From: Branchiostoma floridae
Taxonomy: Eukaryota > Chordata > Leptocardii > Amphioxiformes > Branchiostomatidae
Assembly (NCBI RefSeq): GCF_000003815.2
Contig: NC_049983.1
Location: 5,169,775 to 5,225,766 of the forward strand
Direction of reading: 5' to 3'
DNA: 55,992 nucleotides
Positions 36,501-48,030 of this stretch are shown here, piece by piece. A program made the position numbers and the translations under genes. Each line of letters opens with the position of its first letter. Position 1 is the first letter of the stretch. The notes beneath the pieces are model-generated. The model made no database searches. It saw nothing but the letters and a program-made list of their open reading frames with translations, and was not told where the DNA came from.

Positions 36501-39500
36501 CCCCTATCTGTTGGCGCCGAACATGTCCCGAACATGTCCTAACGATCTCCCGACCAGTAAACGACTAACTCCCGACTGTGTCCCGAATGCTATCTAACCT
36601 ATTCCCAACCATCCCGACCTCTAGCCGCAGACTGGCTTATCTGTCCTGACTGATTCCCAACCGATTGCTGATCTTCTCACGACTTGAAATGGACATAATT
36701 AGCGATTTTCAATAAAGTGGTCATTTTCGTTTCAATAAAAATAACCCTTTCTTCTATTTTGTAAACACCACCTAGATTAGATTTGGATCACAGATAGCTC
36801 CAATACGGCAGTTATGTTTTGTTGTTGTTCTGGGCTGGATGTCGGTCGTGTGAAGTTTGGGGATGATTTGCCTACGTCCTGGTAATAGTCATTTTGCTTT
36901 GGTATGAGTTAGCAGATATTTGTCAACTGTCTTGGGGTGAATCGTTGGTAGCTTGGAAACAAGCTGGGGAGTAAGTCAGCAGTGTTTATGGCGTGGTTAA
37001 GATTAAAATTTCACTGAGGTAGTACTCCCGAACACCAGCCGAACACTTGCCAACCACGCCGAACACCAGCCAACCAACCTATTGCAGACCTGCCGTATAG
37101 AGCCGAATGTTTTGAAAATTTCACAACATTCGGATGGCGCAAGCGAACACCAGCTGACTCAGCCAAAAAGTCTTCAGTTGATACTTGATATGTGGTTAGG
37201 TCTTGATGAGACCTCGCTCGGCCTCAAGATAGTTAGATTTTTTAATCCCCAGCTACTTTGTGTCCACAAGTTTGAAATGTGGGAAGGGGGGCATTAACTT
37301 AAGTTAACCACGATTAAAAACATTTACTTACCATTTCAGTCCTTTCCGAATCCCATATTCCTGGGGGAGCCCCGGCGATTCCAAACCCTCCCATGACGAA
37401 GGACCATGGCTCGTTGAACGTCACCCAATGCTTGACACGGTCTCCGAAGGCTTGGTAGCACACGCGGGCGTAGTCGTTAAAGTCCTTTACAATAGAGTCA
37501 CTAAGCCAGCTCCCGTACTTTGCCTTAGGATGAAAACACATGAACAAACCGTTAACATTCATCACAACAACCAAACTTGCACAAAGTCCATCTATAGCTA
37601 CTTTGTGTACCACAGCCTTTACAAAACCCTTCCTTACTAGCAATCGAGGTCTTCCCCGGTGCCAAACTATTTGCCAAGGTATACTCAGGACCCTTACCTC
37701 TAGCGCCCGAGGTCCGTCCCAGTGCTACCCTTTGTACCAGGGCATACTCAGGACCCTTACCTCTAGCGCCCGAGGTCCGTCCCAGTGCTACCCTTTGTAC
37801 CAGGGCATACTCAGGACCCTTACCTCTAGCGCCCGAGGTCCGTCCCAGGGCTACCCTTTGTACCAGGGCATACTCAGGACCCTTACCTCTAGCGCCCGAG
37901 GTCCGTCCCAGGGCTACCCTTTGTACCAGGGCATACTCAGGACCCTTACCTCTAGCGCCCGAGGTCCGTCCCAGTGCTACCCTTTGTACCAGGGCATACT
38001 CAGGACCCTTACCTCTAGCGCCCGAGGTCCGTCCCAGGGCTACCCTTTGTACCAGGGCATACTCAGGACCCTTACCTCTAGCGCCCGAGGTCCGTCCCAG
38101 GGCTACCCTTTGTACCAGGGCATACTCAGGACCCTTACCTCAAGCGCCCGAGGTCCGTCCCAGTGCTACTCTATCTTTGTACCTGGGCATACTTAGGACC
38201 CTTACCTCTAGCGCCCGAGGTCCGTCCCAGGGCTACTCTATCTTTGTACCTGGGCATACTTAGGACCCTTACCTCTAGCGCCCGAGGTCCGTCCCAGGGC
38301 TACCCTTTGTACCAGGGCATACTCAGGACCCTTACCTCAAGCGCCCGAGGTCCGTCCCAGTGCTACTCTATCTTTGTACCTGGGCATACTTAGGACCCTT
38401 ACCTCTAGCGCCCGAGGTCCGTCCCAGGGCTACTCTATCTTTGTACCTGGGCACACTCAGGACCCTTACCTCTAACCTCTGTACATAAGAAAGAAAAAAA
38501 TTATGCAGATGTTAAAAGCATTTGCATAATCAGAATATTTTATGGAGGTATGAGGTCTCCGAACTGTTGTTGTGCCAGGGCCTTGTATGCATGCATATTG
38601 TTTCCTTACTTACATCTAGTGCCTGCGGCCCGTCCCAGTGGTACAGGGTAACGTACGGCGTCATGCCGTTGATGAGAAGTTCGTTGATGAGGTTGTTGTA
38701 GTAGTCGATGCCGTCTTGGTTGATGCCGCCCGCCACAGTACCGTCTGGGAGGATTCGGGTCCAGGAGATGGAGAAGCGGTAGGAGTTCAGACCTAGCCCA
38801 TCAATCTCTTCAACATCTCGGGAGTACTGAACAGAAGGCATTCCAACATTTTAATTAGTCTTGGAAAGTCATACAATAGAAGATAGTGATAAGGAAGAGT
38901 TATGCTGAACATGGTGGTTTTCTTGATTATCTTTGAGTTGATTTCTGAGTAAATCTGCTATATGTAACAACAATTCCGACGTCTTTACAGCAGACGGGAC
39001 GGAGACCTGCTTCGGACCGACTAGAATCTGCAAATGTAGTACTAGAAACACCTTGGTACTACGTAAGGACAAAACGGCAGAGGAGAAGTAGCCTGGAGTC
39101 GTATATCATATATAATACCAAGGTCAAAGCATCAAAGGCTCGTGCATGGATACTTTCGTTGGAGAGACTGAAAGATCACTGAAGACTCTTCAGTTGAACA
39201 AACTTGGACGTTCCATAACACATACTTAGAAAAGAATATATCTACATCAGGGCTTTACAACCATCCATCAACATAGACGGGAGCGCCATAGTCTTTCTAA
39301 CGTGACGCAGTGTAATTCTCAGCCCTTGACTGGAGTTGGACGGGCCTCAACTTGGGTACGTCCAATGTTTGTGTTTGGAATTACAGTTTAACCTCGATCC
39401 AACCACCCTCGATTTAACCACCCTGAAAAAATGTGTCTAGATAAATCTCCTCTGCAACGTCCTTCAGTAAAATGCACTTTTGTACATCTAAACTGTTCAT

Positions 39501-42500
39501 ACCAGGGCAGAAGTGAACTCTCAGTCCTGCTGGTTGACAAAGTGGAGATACGTAACCCAGCGGATAACAGTTCATGGAGGTTCAATGTTTGTTTTTTTTA
39601 GCTGAAAATGATGTAGTTTAGTTAGTTTCTTAGTTTGTACGCGTGAAGTTGATAGCTCTTACATATTCATAGCTCTTGGTGGCTTCGTCCCCTTCATAGC
39701 TCCCAACACTGTGTGCATAATGGTCCCACATCGACTCTCCTTTCCCGGCATGGTTCCATGCGCCCTCAATCTGAAAGGAATGGTAGTGGTTTCTGAATTT
39801 GCTAATAGGATGAAGAAGCGGAAACATAGTAGTAAATCTAACTCCCTTGTAATGCTTATTCTCACTCAATAATAAACATTGTGTTGTAATCAAAGTTCAA
39901 ATTCTAGTCAACATAATTCGATATATAACGTTATGTAAGTTGATATGTTATAAAATTAAATTCCTATTTCTGTTCAGTTGAATATTCATCACCAACTTCC
40001 AAATGGACAAACATTACAACAGCGTGTGTTACAGTCTGACGTAGCACAAAATAGAAACGTACATTCACAAAAACGTCTCACATCGTTTACAACACGGAGA
40101 GTGAATGGTTCACGAACAGTATGCATGCACTTCTTATCCAATATGGTCTTAAGATGAGCGTGCTAAACATTCAGCTAAGCCACACTAACTTAATCTTATG
40201 ACATACGCACGAGCATTTATTTTCGCCTTTCTACAAAACTGTAGACATATGTCACCCAATAGAATCCTTGGTCAATTCGGATTTCATGCTTGGCTGATGA
40301 CCTACTCTTTGAGGTAAGGGGGGCACATAGTCAGGGCATGGGGCCACAGCGCAATATTGTTCCCCTCTTTAAACTAGAATTGCAATAAAAACATTATTGA
40401 TATGGCGACGATTGTGTCTTACAGTCTTACTGGAAGTGAAAATAAGACAAGCCTGGGAAAGAATGGACTGGATGTTCAGTATTGTGGTATAACTGCATTT
40501 TTTGCTGGATTTTTCTTTTTCTTTTCGCCCTCGCGTATTTGTTTTGAGGTCTCCAAAGGCTGCCATCCATAAAATCAAGTGAGCGTGGCCTTATCAAAAC
40601 TTGACTACTCTTTGCCAACTAGTGATGTATCGCCCTTCGAGTTTGAGCACGCGAAAAAGCCTGTCATGTCAGGGCGACCCAATCTCCAAGCAGATCTCAC
40701 GGTGGCATAAGATAGATGATATGCCACCGCAATATCTTCTGGGAGATTAAGGGTGGCCCCGTATACATACCTGATAGGACGCTGTAGCAGTCGACCAGAG
40801 GTACCCTTCCGGCACAGTGCCAGGCCAGAAAATATCGCGGGCTGCGAACCAAGGCGGAAGCAAACACGTCGTTAATGCCACCGCCAGCTCAACTTATCCG
40901 TAACCGCAAGCTCCGTGCCCATGAATATTTTCATCAGGCTGGTATTTCACCGATAATAAGATTCTTTGACTTTGTGCACAAATAAGTGCTTTTACAAACA
41001 ACGTATCGATAAATTTCCTCAGGACAATTCACAGGGTCACATTGTACTGCAGCATAGGTGTCGCTGCTTACAATTGTGGTCCAAAAAACATCCAAAAATA
41101 AAAAGCCGGCGGAGCCACTCTTTGAAATAATTGTGATCAAGGCATAATTTGAGCTTAACCTCCATAATTCTACACTCTTCTCAATAGGGACATCAAGTAC
41201 ACTTTTTTCACTTGTATTTTGTGATTTTTTTGTACATGCTATTTTTCATGTCCTTCATTTTGTGTTATTGTTGCTATTGTTATTGTTATTGTTATAGTTA
41301 TTCAATAATGTACATGTTCATGATAGACCGCAGGGAGAATAGCTACAATATAACGTTACATCGCCAAGCTGAGTGTGGATCATTATAAACTAGAAACTCG
41401 AACTTACTCAGCTCTGCCACCGACTGAGACTGCACGTTTACCCAGTAACTGTTGCACCGCCGCACAACCGTCGCCCTGTGGTGAAGGAAAAGACACTATT
41501 CAAGTGAAACCGATTGCTCGGTATCGTTTGTGTGTGTTAAATCATGTATTTTACCTTCCTGACCGCTTGGATATCAAAATAAAGGCAACTGTTATCTTTT
41601 GCCAAACCATTGTTTTATTCTCACGCTCGCATCAGGTTTGTGGTTCCTATAGGTTGTCATCCCGAAACGTCAGATTCCGGGCTCTTATTATACTATAGTA
41701 CTGTAGTGGAACTTTCGGGAACCTTTGGTAGTATTTTGTCTGAAGATAGTACGGTCTTCAATTTGGAGTGGTAGATAATATGCAGGGGTGTTTTGTATGA
41801 AACATCTAATTGACATGACTGGACATAGCATTGAAATTGAAGGATCATTCAAGTGCCGAGATTTTAGGGCCGTAGGTAGGTGAGATAATGTGAACACAAT
41901 CACACGGTAATGCTGTTACTGTGGACGTAGTTTGCATAATTACTGATGTGAAATTTGTTTCTGTCACCACCACGTTTTAGAAAGACACGACATCGGTACT
42001 TACACAAAGTAGATCTCACCAAGCTTGCTCTCTCCTTCTGGAATCTCCCACGTCAGCCTAATCTCGTTTGTAAATAAGGGCCTGCGATTGGTGATGCTGT
42101 CGCCCTGAGAACTGCACGTGATCCGCTTCAGGCCGGAACGCTACATGGAGGGGAGGGCATTGGCGAATTGTAAGATATTGGCGCAAATATGCTAATTCTT
42201 AATTCCGACTGTTTCTGCTTAGTTTCTGCTGATTCTGTTTAAGTGTAAAAGGACCTGTAGAGGGAGAGATCACTCCGACGGTGAGAGTACGCAAGTAGGA
42301 CGCACCTCTGACGGTGGAAGGAAGGTGCCGACCGGCTCGGTACTGCCGGGTCGCCGGGCCTGCAGCAGGACCGACCGGAACTCGTCTCCTGCGACATGGA
42401 CTGTAGGACGAACAGTGCAACAATTAATGGTTGTGGTAGAGATATTGTTTCCCTCTTTAATTGAATCTTACATTTGATGATAGCGTTTTAATGACCATTC

Positions 42501-43455
42501 AAATGTATCGAAACGACTTCTGCCATGTAGCAAAACGACTTTTGCCATGTAACAAAACGACTTTTGTCATATAGCAAAACGACTTCTGCCATGTAGTAAA
42601 ACGACTTCTGCCATGTAGCAAAACGACTTCTGCCATGTAGCAAAACGACTTCTGTCATGTAGCAAAACGACTTCTGCCATGTAGCAAAACGACTTCTGCC
42701 ATGTAGCAAAACGACTTCTGCCATGTAGCAAAACGACTTCTGCCATGTAGTAAAACGACTTCTGCCATGTAGCAAAACGACTTCTGCCATGTAGTAAAAC
42801 GACTTCTGTCATGTAGCAAAACGACTTCTGCCATGTAGCAAAACGACTTTTGCCATGTAACAAAACGACTTCTGTCATGTAGCAAAACGACTTCTGTCAT
42901 GTAGCAAAACGACTTCTGTCATATAGCAAAACGACTTCTGCCATGTAGTAAAACGACTTCTGCCATGTAGCAAAACGACTTCTGCCATGTAGTAAAACGA
43001 CTTCTGTCATGTAGCAAAACGACTTCTGCCATGTAGCAAAACGACTTTTGCCATGTAACAAAACGACTTCTGTCATGTAGCAAAACGACTTCTGTCATGT
43101 AGCAAAACGACTTCTGCCATGTAGTAAAACGACTTTTGCCTTACAGCAAACATGGCAAAACGACTCCAAGGGACTGACGATATAGCTTTCTCTTTGCCTC
43201 CTTTAGCTACTTTCGGCTTAATAAAAAGTCCAGAACAGAAGCTTTTCACTGACCGTTGAACCTGTGGTGCGCCTTGTCGTAGTCCGCCGCTACACGGTAC
43301 GGGCTCAGAGTAGACTGCGGGCCGGCTGTAGCTCCCCGTGTCAGCATCATGCCCGCACAGGCCGACTCGTCCGCACCTTGCAGCCAGCAGGGCGCCGAGG
43401 CTGAGCACAACCCGGCCGTCCAGAACAGCAACGCGAGTAAAACAAGCCACTTCAT
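30551..43455 (-). CDS. Secreted Reeler domain - glycoside hydrolase family 1 fusion protein
   Basis: Spliced gene of 686 codons plus stop. Exons: 43254-43455, 42306-42400, 42004-42140, 41408-41475, 40771-40841, 39663-39770, 38614-38826, 37332-37523, 35715-35981, 34183-34402, 32199-32393, 31579-31723, 30551-30698. All junctions are GT-AG and phase-matched; total 2061 nt. Residues 1-21 form a signal peptide ([20 protein letters not shown]), about 22-165 a Reeler domain, about 170-640 one GH1 barrel, then a 45-residue tail with no membrane segment. GH1 enzymes hydrolyse beta-glucosides/galactosides by a retaining mechanism; the substrate here is unknown. An extracellular enzyme tethered or targeted by the Reeler domain is inference. 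The stop codon overlaps a good donor (CACAG|GTAATC), so one more 3' exon is possible. Confidence 0.9.
31810..31935. repeat. AC/CG-rich microsatellite
   Basis: Compound (AC)n with (CG)n interruptions in intron 11 of the Reeler-GH1 gene; the acac..cgcgcg..cacac block occurs twice within it. Confidence 0.9.
32500..33445 (+). mobile_element. 5'-truncated CR1/L2-like LINE
   Basis: Lies in intron 10 of the Reeler-GH1 gene on the opposite strand. An open stretch to 32978 encodes the RT C-terminal tail ([40 protein letters not shown], then TYNTLPTSI). The 3' UTR ends with ccaggaagactagtgtattt, cactaatggagatc and a (CAAAC)n tail at 33419-33445. The reading frame is undamaged over about 160 codons, so the insertion is fairly young, but the endonuclease and catalytic core are missing. 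Confidence 0.85.
34460..35120. mobile_element. Tc1/mariner-type MITE with TA target duplication
   Basis: Left end cagccagacctgtattaccg, right end (reversed) cagtcaaacctgtctattac; both are flanked by TA (34458-34459 and 35121-35122). Internal inverted pieces (agcggccacctgg / ggccgcatttggcc) form a longer palindrome. No transposase is encoded. Sits in intron 9 of the Reeler-GH1 gene. Related solitary ends occur near 39390 and 51375. Confidence 0.8.
36405..37170. mobile_element. Degraded copy of the ACACATAGCCGA MITE family
   Basis: Left end ttacacatagccgaatgtag matches the terminus at 50190. Its interior (36830-37010) is the reverse complement of 50440-50640, so the two copies lie in opposite orientation. 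The right terminus is not recognisable. It is in intron 8 of the Reeler-GH1 gene. Confidence 0.7.
37650..38478 (-). repeat. 63/66-bp tandem array carrying a GH1 exon end and splice donor
   Basis: Thirteen copies in intron 7 of the Reeler-GH1 gene. Read on the sense (minus) strand each unit contains agcactgggacggacctcgg, then gcgctagag, then gtaagg. This matches the last 26 nt of exon 7 plus its donor at 29 of 36 positions. Eight units are 63 bp; others carry a 3-bp expansion (tactctatctttgtacctgg type). On the plus strand the array is open, giving a 21-residue periodic peptide, which I regard as non-coding. Confidence 0.9.
38485..38566. mobile_element. Fragment of the CTCATACCTCCAT-terminus MITE family
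   Basis: Ends with tatggaggtatgaggtctcc then gaactgt, the same terminus (in one orientation or the other) as at 4372-4403 and 53655-53690. The preceding AT-rich part has gcatttgcataat, as in those copies. It directly adjoins the 63-bp array. Confidence 0.6.
41408..43455 (-). other. Signal peptide and Reeler domain (exons 1-4, residues 1-167)
   Basis: After the signal peptide come paired cysteines (C23, C33) and the Reeler hallmarks: [16 protein letters not shown], a PYRV strand, [12 protein letters not shown] followed by GTFLP, a cysteine in [23 protein letters not shown], and GEIYFVATVV ending [10 protein letters not shown]. Reeler domains occur in reelin, spondins, ferric-chelate reductase 1 and insect defence proteins. 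The first in-frame ATG is at 43455. A tract ctatacag directly before it could be an acceptor, so a 5' non-coding exon may exist. Confidence 0.85.
42511..43165 (-). repeat. 22-bp minisatellite, about 28 copies, with 198-bp higher-order repeat
   Basis: Unit aaaacgacttctgccatgta plus gc, in intron 1 of the Reeler-GH1 gene. Variant positions (gccat/gtcat, gtagc/gtagt, cttct/ctttt with gtaac) let units be told apart. A run of variants starting near 42730 recurs 198 bp (nine units) later. Because 66 nt is a multiple of three, several frames stay open across it, but no protein is implied. Confidence 0.92.
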
Positions 43456-43569
43456 CTGTATAGGAACCGTCAAGGTTCTATCACAACCTCACAAACAACC
43501 GAGCTTGCTCCCAACCCACTCCTACCATGGTTGGGGGGAGTGTAAGTGGGACTTCTAAGCTTCTTTGCT

Positions 43570-43852
43570 GTATCATTTGTTAAAAACTGATGATTGAGAA
43601 TCACAGAATGGGCGCTGTAGTGATAGAAAACATTAACAAAACTGATTGAAAAATTGTTTTTCTCAGTTAGGAGAAAGCATATAGTTTCAGCCTCTCGTGA
43701 CCATGGTCTCTCTGATACCTAAGGGGTGTCTTTTGAGTAATTAAGCTCATTTGTTAAAAACTGATGATTGAGAATCACAGGAGAGGTGCTCTAGCGAGAG
43801 AAAACATTAAAAAAAATGATAGAAAATTTGTTTTTCCTAGTTAGGAAAGGCG
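43570..43852 (+). repeat. Two direct copies of a 100-bp sequence, 174 bp apart
   Basis: catttgttaaaaactgatga... at 43574 recurs at 43748. Both continue through gattgagaatcacag, gaaaacatta and tttgtttttc...agttagga. It lies just upstream of the Reeler-GH1 gene start, so it could overlap its promoter. Confidence 0.85.
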
Positions 43853-43876
43853 TACAATGGTACAGTCGACCTGTGG

Positions 43877-43980
43877 TGCCCAGCCCCTCGTGCCCAGCCC
43901 CTCGTGCCCAGCCCCTCGTGCCCAGCCCCTCGTGCCCAGCCCCTCGTGCCCAGCATATCGTGCCCAGCATATCGTGCCCA
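43877..43980 (+). repeat. 14-bp tandem repeat
   Basis: Unit tgcccagcccctcg repeated about five times, then two units with catatc in place of cccctc (tgcccagcatatcg). GC-rich, about 420 bp upstream of the Reeler-GH1 start codon. Confidence 0.9.
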
Positions 43981-43990
43981 TATGGCTGGC

Positions 43991-46821
43991 ACCGGGAGCG
44001 CTCCTTACCCAGATGATACTAGTATTGCATCGTATGATGAGGTCATAAGAGCGTACCTGCGCCAAACGGCGTAAATCATAGAAAAATAGAGCTGAAATGG
44101 ATTTTGAACATGTTCAAAGTTTCTCCATCGTCGTACGATCTTTATTGCACCTATAGAAGACTTCATTATGGTCATTTTTTCTACTAATGACGTTAAAGAT
44201 TCATGAATTTTTAGCATGTCGTGATGATTTTAGTTTCCCCTGATATTGTCGATGTTGGCGAAAAGGGAAACTACATCAGTCGCAACTGGCACAGTAGCAA
44301 CCAGAGAACAGCGCGCCCGTAGAGGAGCCTTCATTCAAGGCAATGTTTTCCACGTGGCGGATTCGCTATCACGCACAGGTGAGGCAGACAATTGTTTGAT
44401 CGCTTCATGCACGAGTTCATAGTTAGATCAAATCTCAGCTCTGGTCGGCCTCGGGTCAGTTTATTATAACCGTAATAACAATGGGGACAACTCGAAAAGA
44501 AAGGCAGGCTCTATGAGTCGGAAATATATGTGATATAATGCTTATGATATGATTTTTGTATGATGACATTTTTTGCTGATAGCATATCATAATACGATCT
44601 TCGAAAAAGCCTGACTCGTAGAGCCGGCAAGCAGGCCGAGACCAGTACTTGTGCTTGATTTGAACCTTTGCTTGTAATACTCTTGTTGTCATGGTCTCTT
44701 TTAACTTATTTTTACAGTTAAATATATTATAGGAAGGTATTCAACCGCTACGTCCACATTTGCTTGGTTAAAGAAGCACAAAAGCGGTCAGGTGGCTATT
44801 CAGAAGAGACGCAAGTGAAAAATCGTACGACGCTGGAAAATTTTTTAACATCATCCGATGCTCTGCGCATGCGATGGCTGATGCTTACGATTTAGCTGCG
44901 ATTTACTGCGCTCATCGTACGATATGCGGAATATACCATCGCAAGAAATACGTACGCGCTTTGTAACCGGGGCTAGGCCGAGCCCACTTCATGCGTTATC
45001 ACTCCAAATATGGTGTCCAGGTCAATTCTGGCAGCCGGACAGAAAACGATTACAACACCGGACCAAAACTCATAGAACAACTGTTCCCGCTCTTCAGGCG
45101 AATTTGTGTGATATACCTTCGACTGCCCCGCGATTTAGGCCATATTCACACGAAACAAATTCTGGTCGTTTGACAATGGGACTCCCGCTCAGGCTGTGCC
45201 CTACGTTATACAAATGGTGATCCCGTATTAACCCGCCGTGACCTCTGACAGCACACGTTTGGTGCACAAATGAGGACTCAGCCTATTTTCATGCGACGAC
45301 CTGGGGCTACATCTTGTGCGAGTATACATATATACGTAAACAAACTATTGCATAATGCAATTCCAAAAGAGTCTAGAGATGTGTACATGTGTAGCGGTCG
45401 CCATATAAGAATGTATCTAGGTGGCAGTGGCGGTGGCACCCGCATGGGGGAGAGAAAAACTCCGAAAACTCAAGCTGAAAAAAATTCACCAAACCTAGCT
45501 AGTCTACCGGCGAAATTCGCACCTGGAAATGCAGGAAATGACGTTTCACAGGGTCAAGACTTTAAGACATCTCCGGACCTCCCTTGCGACGGCTCGCGTC
45601 TTTGACACTGGACAAGATGAAAATATGTTGCCGGAAAGTCGCCCTCAAGAACCATTTTCAGCAATCAAAATTTTACCATCAAATTAAGCTTAGTTTACAA
45701 GCAAAGTTTGCCCCTCAAATGCAGGAAAATTTTCTCCGTACCGCCCTTGCGACGGCTTGCGCCTTCGGCGTTCACATAGTAAAAATATGTTGGGGGCGTG
45801 GGTCGTCACCCTCAAAATTCTGTTTCTGTAATAAAATCTAGAAACGACGAACGGACGAGCATGCAATATTGTTAACGATGTTTGCCGACAGCTTGCTGTA
45901 GAGAACATTTTACCACTTAACATTCCTTGTCCCGAGAATTGTGCAAGTTAGTGTCCAGAAAGTGACGGGCGACGGGTTAACGTTTGCGAAAGGGTTTCAG
46001 ACTTCGCGCCGGTCATAAAATACAAGTAGCTATAGCCGCCGCCGGACGCACGGGGTAAATACACACGGAGCCAAAAATACGTCGTTTGCAAAACGTCGTA
46101 AGCCATTGTTGTACGACCCAAAATTATCATCGTGCAGTTTGCGAGGCTGGGAGCGTCTTAGATCTCCCGCTGGGCGTCCGAACGTTCACCCCGGAGATGA
46201 CAACGTACATACAATAGCTGTCACCTGGCGTGGCGTGGTTTCCCTGTCGCCATTTGAAACTCGGAGGAAAACGATTGAAAACGTATAGAATCTGCATGTC
46301 AATTACATTGCACCAACGTACGACCCTATTGGGGAGATGTTTAAAAAATAAGTGAAAAAAGACAAGGGCAGTTTGAGTTCGAACCCGGTTGAATGGCTTT
46401 AAACTCTTTAACTTGTTAACTTCATGTGTACAGATAGTAGACCGTTCTACGATATGGTATCTATAATGCGCATGTTAGGTTTGAAGATTTACATCCTTTG
46501 TAACGTGGGACCTTCAGCGCAGGCTTCGCCTTACCCATCGAACTGATGTGGACTGTACGATGTCTCTCTTTTGCCCCCACACAACCTACCAACCCCCTCC
46601 CATTTCCCCTTCACATATACCCACACTCCGCATCCTCTAACCCTCACTTAGGTGAAATGAAAACGCATTTAAAAAATCGCCTTTTATAAATGTATATAAT
46701 TCATAGGCATGTAACAATGATTGAAACTCTGGCCTGTTTTACACTAACTTATTGGTATTGAGTGTGCTTTCAATGTGCAATTTCACATGTTGTATGTGAT
46801 CTACATAAAGTTGTTAAACAA
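43991..46821. other. No gene recognised
   Basis: 44480-44640 has an inverted pair (ggcaggctctatgagtcgga / ctgactcgtagagccggcaa) suggesting a short element. 45580-45840 repeats cccttgcgacggct and atgaaaatatgtt/aaaaatatgttg blocks, a diverged tandem duplication. No coding exon recognised. Confidence 0.4.
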
Positions 46822-48030
46822 GAGCTTCTGAAAAAAGCTGGTCTTTCGCTTACTTATATATATACTTATACTTATATATATACTTATGGGTGCCAAGTCT
46901 GCAACGTTGGCAGCTCTGGCACAGTTTGGTCAAGTGCTAGGTTATATAACTGTTTAGTAAGGTAGTGGTTCTCACAGAGTATATTTTACTTGAACTGTAT
47001 AATAACACAACTGTATGAATGATGTTAACTTTATTCGGATTGTTTCGCTGTTAAGAACGGCTCTGTTACAGTACAACAGGGTTTTATCAAAGTGCACTGT
47101 AGTAATCAAATTTATCAGTAGATGTGTCCTGAATTTCTGAAAGAACAAAGTATTGTCACCATAAACAACATAAAATATTAACATGGCATATACAGTAATG
47201 GAAATAATTTTTTTAATGGCAAGATCAAGTGAAAGGCAGATATTTTAAACTAAAACAGGTCTGTGGTATGTTTAATGGAACGTTTCGTTTCTTTTAGTAA
47301 CGCAATATGCTTTTACTTGACGGAGTCCGTGACGTCACGCGCCAGACTCACTCCGTCGAGCTCGGTCAGAATCTTCCCTTTCGAAATTATAAATTAAATG
47401 TGGGTAATTCTATTTTCAACGCATCCGAGGGCTACTATTTTGCTGAAAGAAGTTTGTTACACGAAAATAGCCTGAAATTTCTTAGAGTAAGAAATTTCCG
47501 AATACGCCCCCCTCCCACACCATGTCAGATGCGGCGCACGCATCTTACACAATTCTAGATTTTGTAGCGGTGATTTTCCATAAAACAAAGTAAATGACAT
47601 GTCAAACTGTTCTCTACAATGTCTGTTTTATTATAACCAAACAGCGAACATGTTAGTTTATAAATTGTACACAATCTTACGAAGAAATCCTCACCGTTCA
47701 CATCCGTCTCTGCAAATTCCTGCTTATAAGCCATGCATAAACCAAGCAGCACATTCATGGTAGGCCGATACGTATGTCATACATACTTGCATGGCCTTTG
47801 GCAACGTCGAATCTGCAGCGACCAATATCTCGCTAGCACGATATGGCACGGACCGCAAACCAAGCAGCACATTCATGGTTGCCCGATACGTATGTCATAA
47901 CGTTACATACCGTCGAATCTGCAGGGTAGAATATCTCGCTAGCACGGTATGGCATGGTCGACCCGGACGGACAGAAATCTAATTTCCGTCTGATTGCCTT
48001 TCGCCGCGGAAGCGCGGCGAAAGACAAAAA
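46822..48030. mobile_element. 1.2-kb dispersed element, copy B
   Basis: Same structure as copy A at 20731-21957, with small differences: a (TATA)n expansion near 46850-46890, a shorter GGAC run near 47968, and a partly altered first unit of the 105-bp duplication. The 67-codon minus-strand frame recurs at 47555-47758. Confidence 0.8.

Larger units (their letters stand above)
30551..40841 (-). other. GH1 (lactase / beta-glucosidase-like) domain (exons 5-13)
   Basis: Family landmarks in order: [18 protein letters not shown] (residues 180-197), [31 protein letters not shown] with acid/base E336, [14 protein letters not shown] with nucleophile E558 (usual motif I/V-TENG, so N is replaced by T), [15 protein letters not shown] and FGLYYTDF. 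The domain is single, close to the usual 470 residues. It looks catalytically competent. Vertebrate relatives include lactase (four GH1 repeats), lactase-like and klotho; this one has a single repeat. Confidence 0.93.

Noticed and set aside
37540-38196. Plus-strand 218-codon open frame with 21-residue repeats
   Set aside because: It is the antisense of a 63-bp tandem array; openness follows from unit length being a multiple of three, with no non-repeat domain.
42488-42900. Minus-strand open frames with repeated [20 protein letters not shown]
   Set aside because: Three overlapping frames stay open across a 22-bp minisatellite (66 nt period); none joins a gene exon in phase.
42511-43165. CRISPR-like array
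   Set aside because: The repeats are contiguous, without unique spacers, and the genome is eukaryotic.
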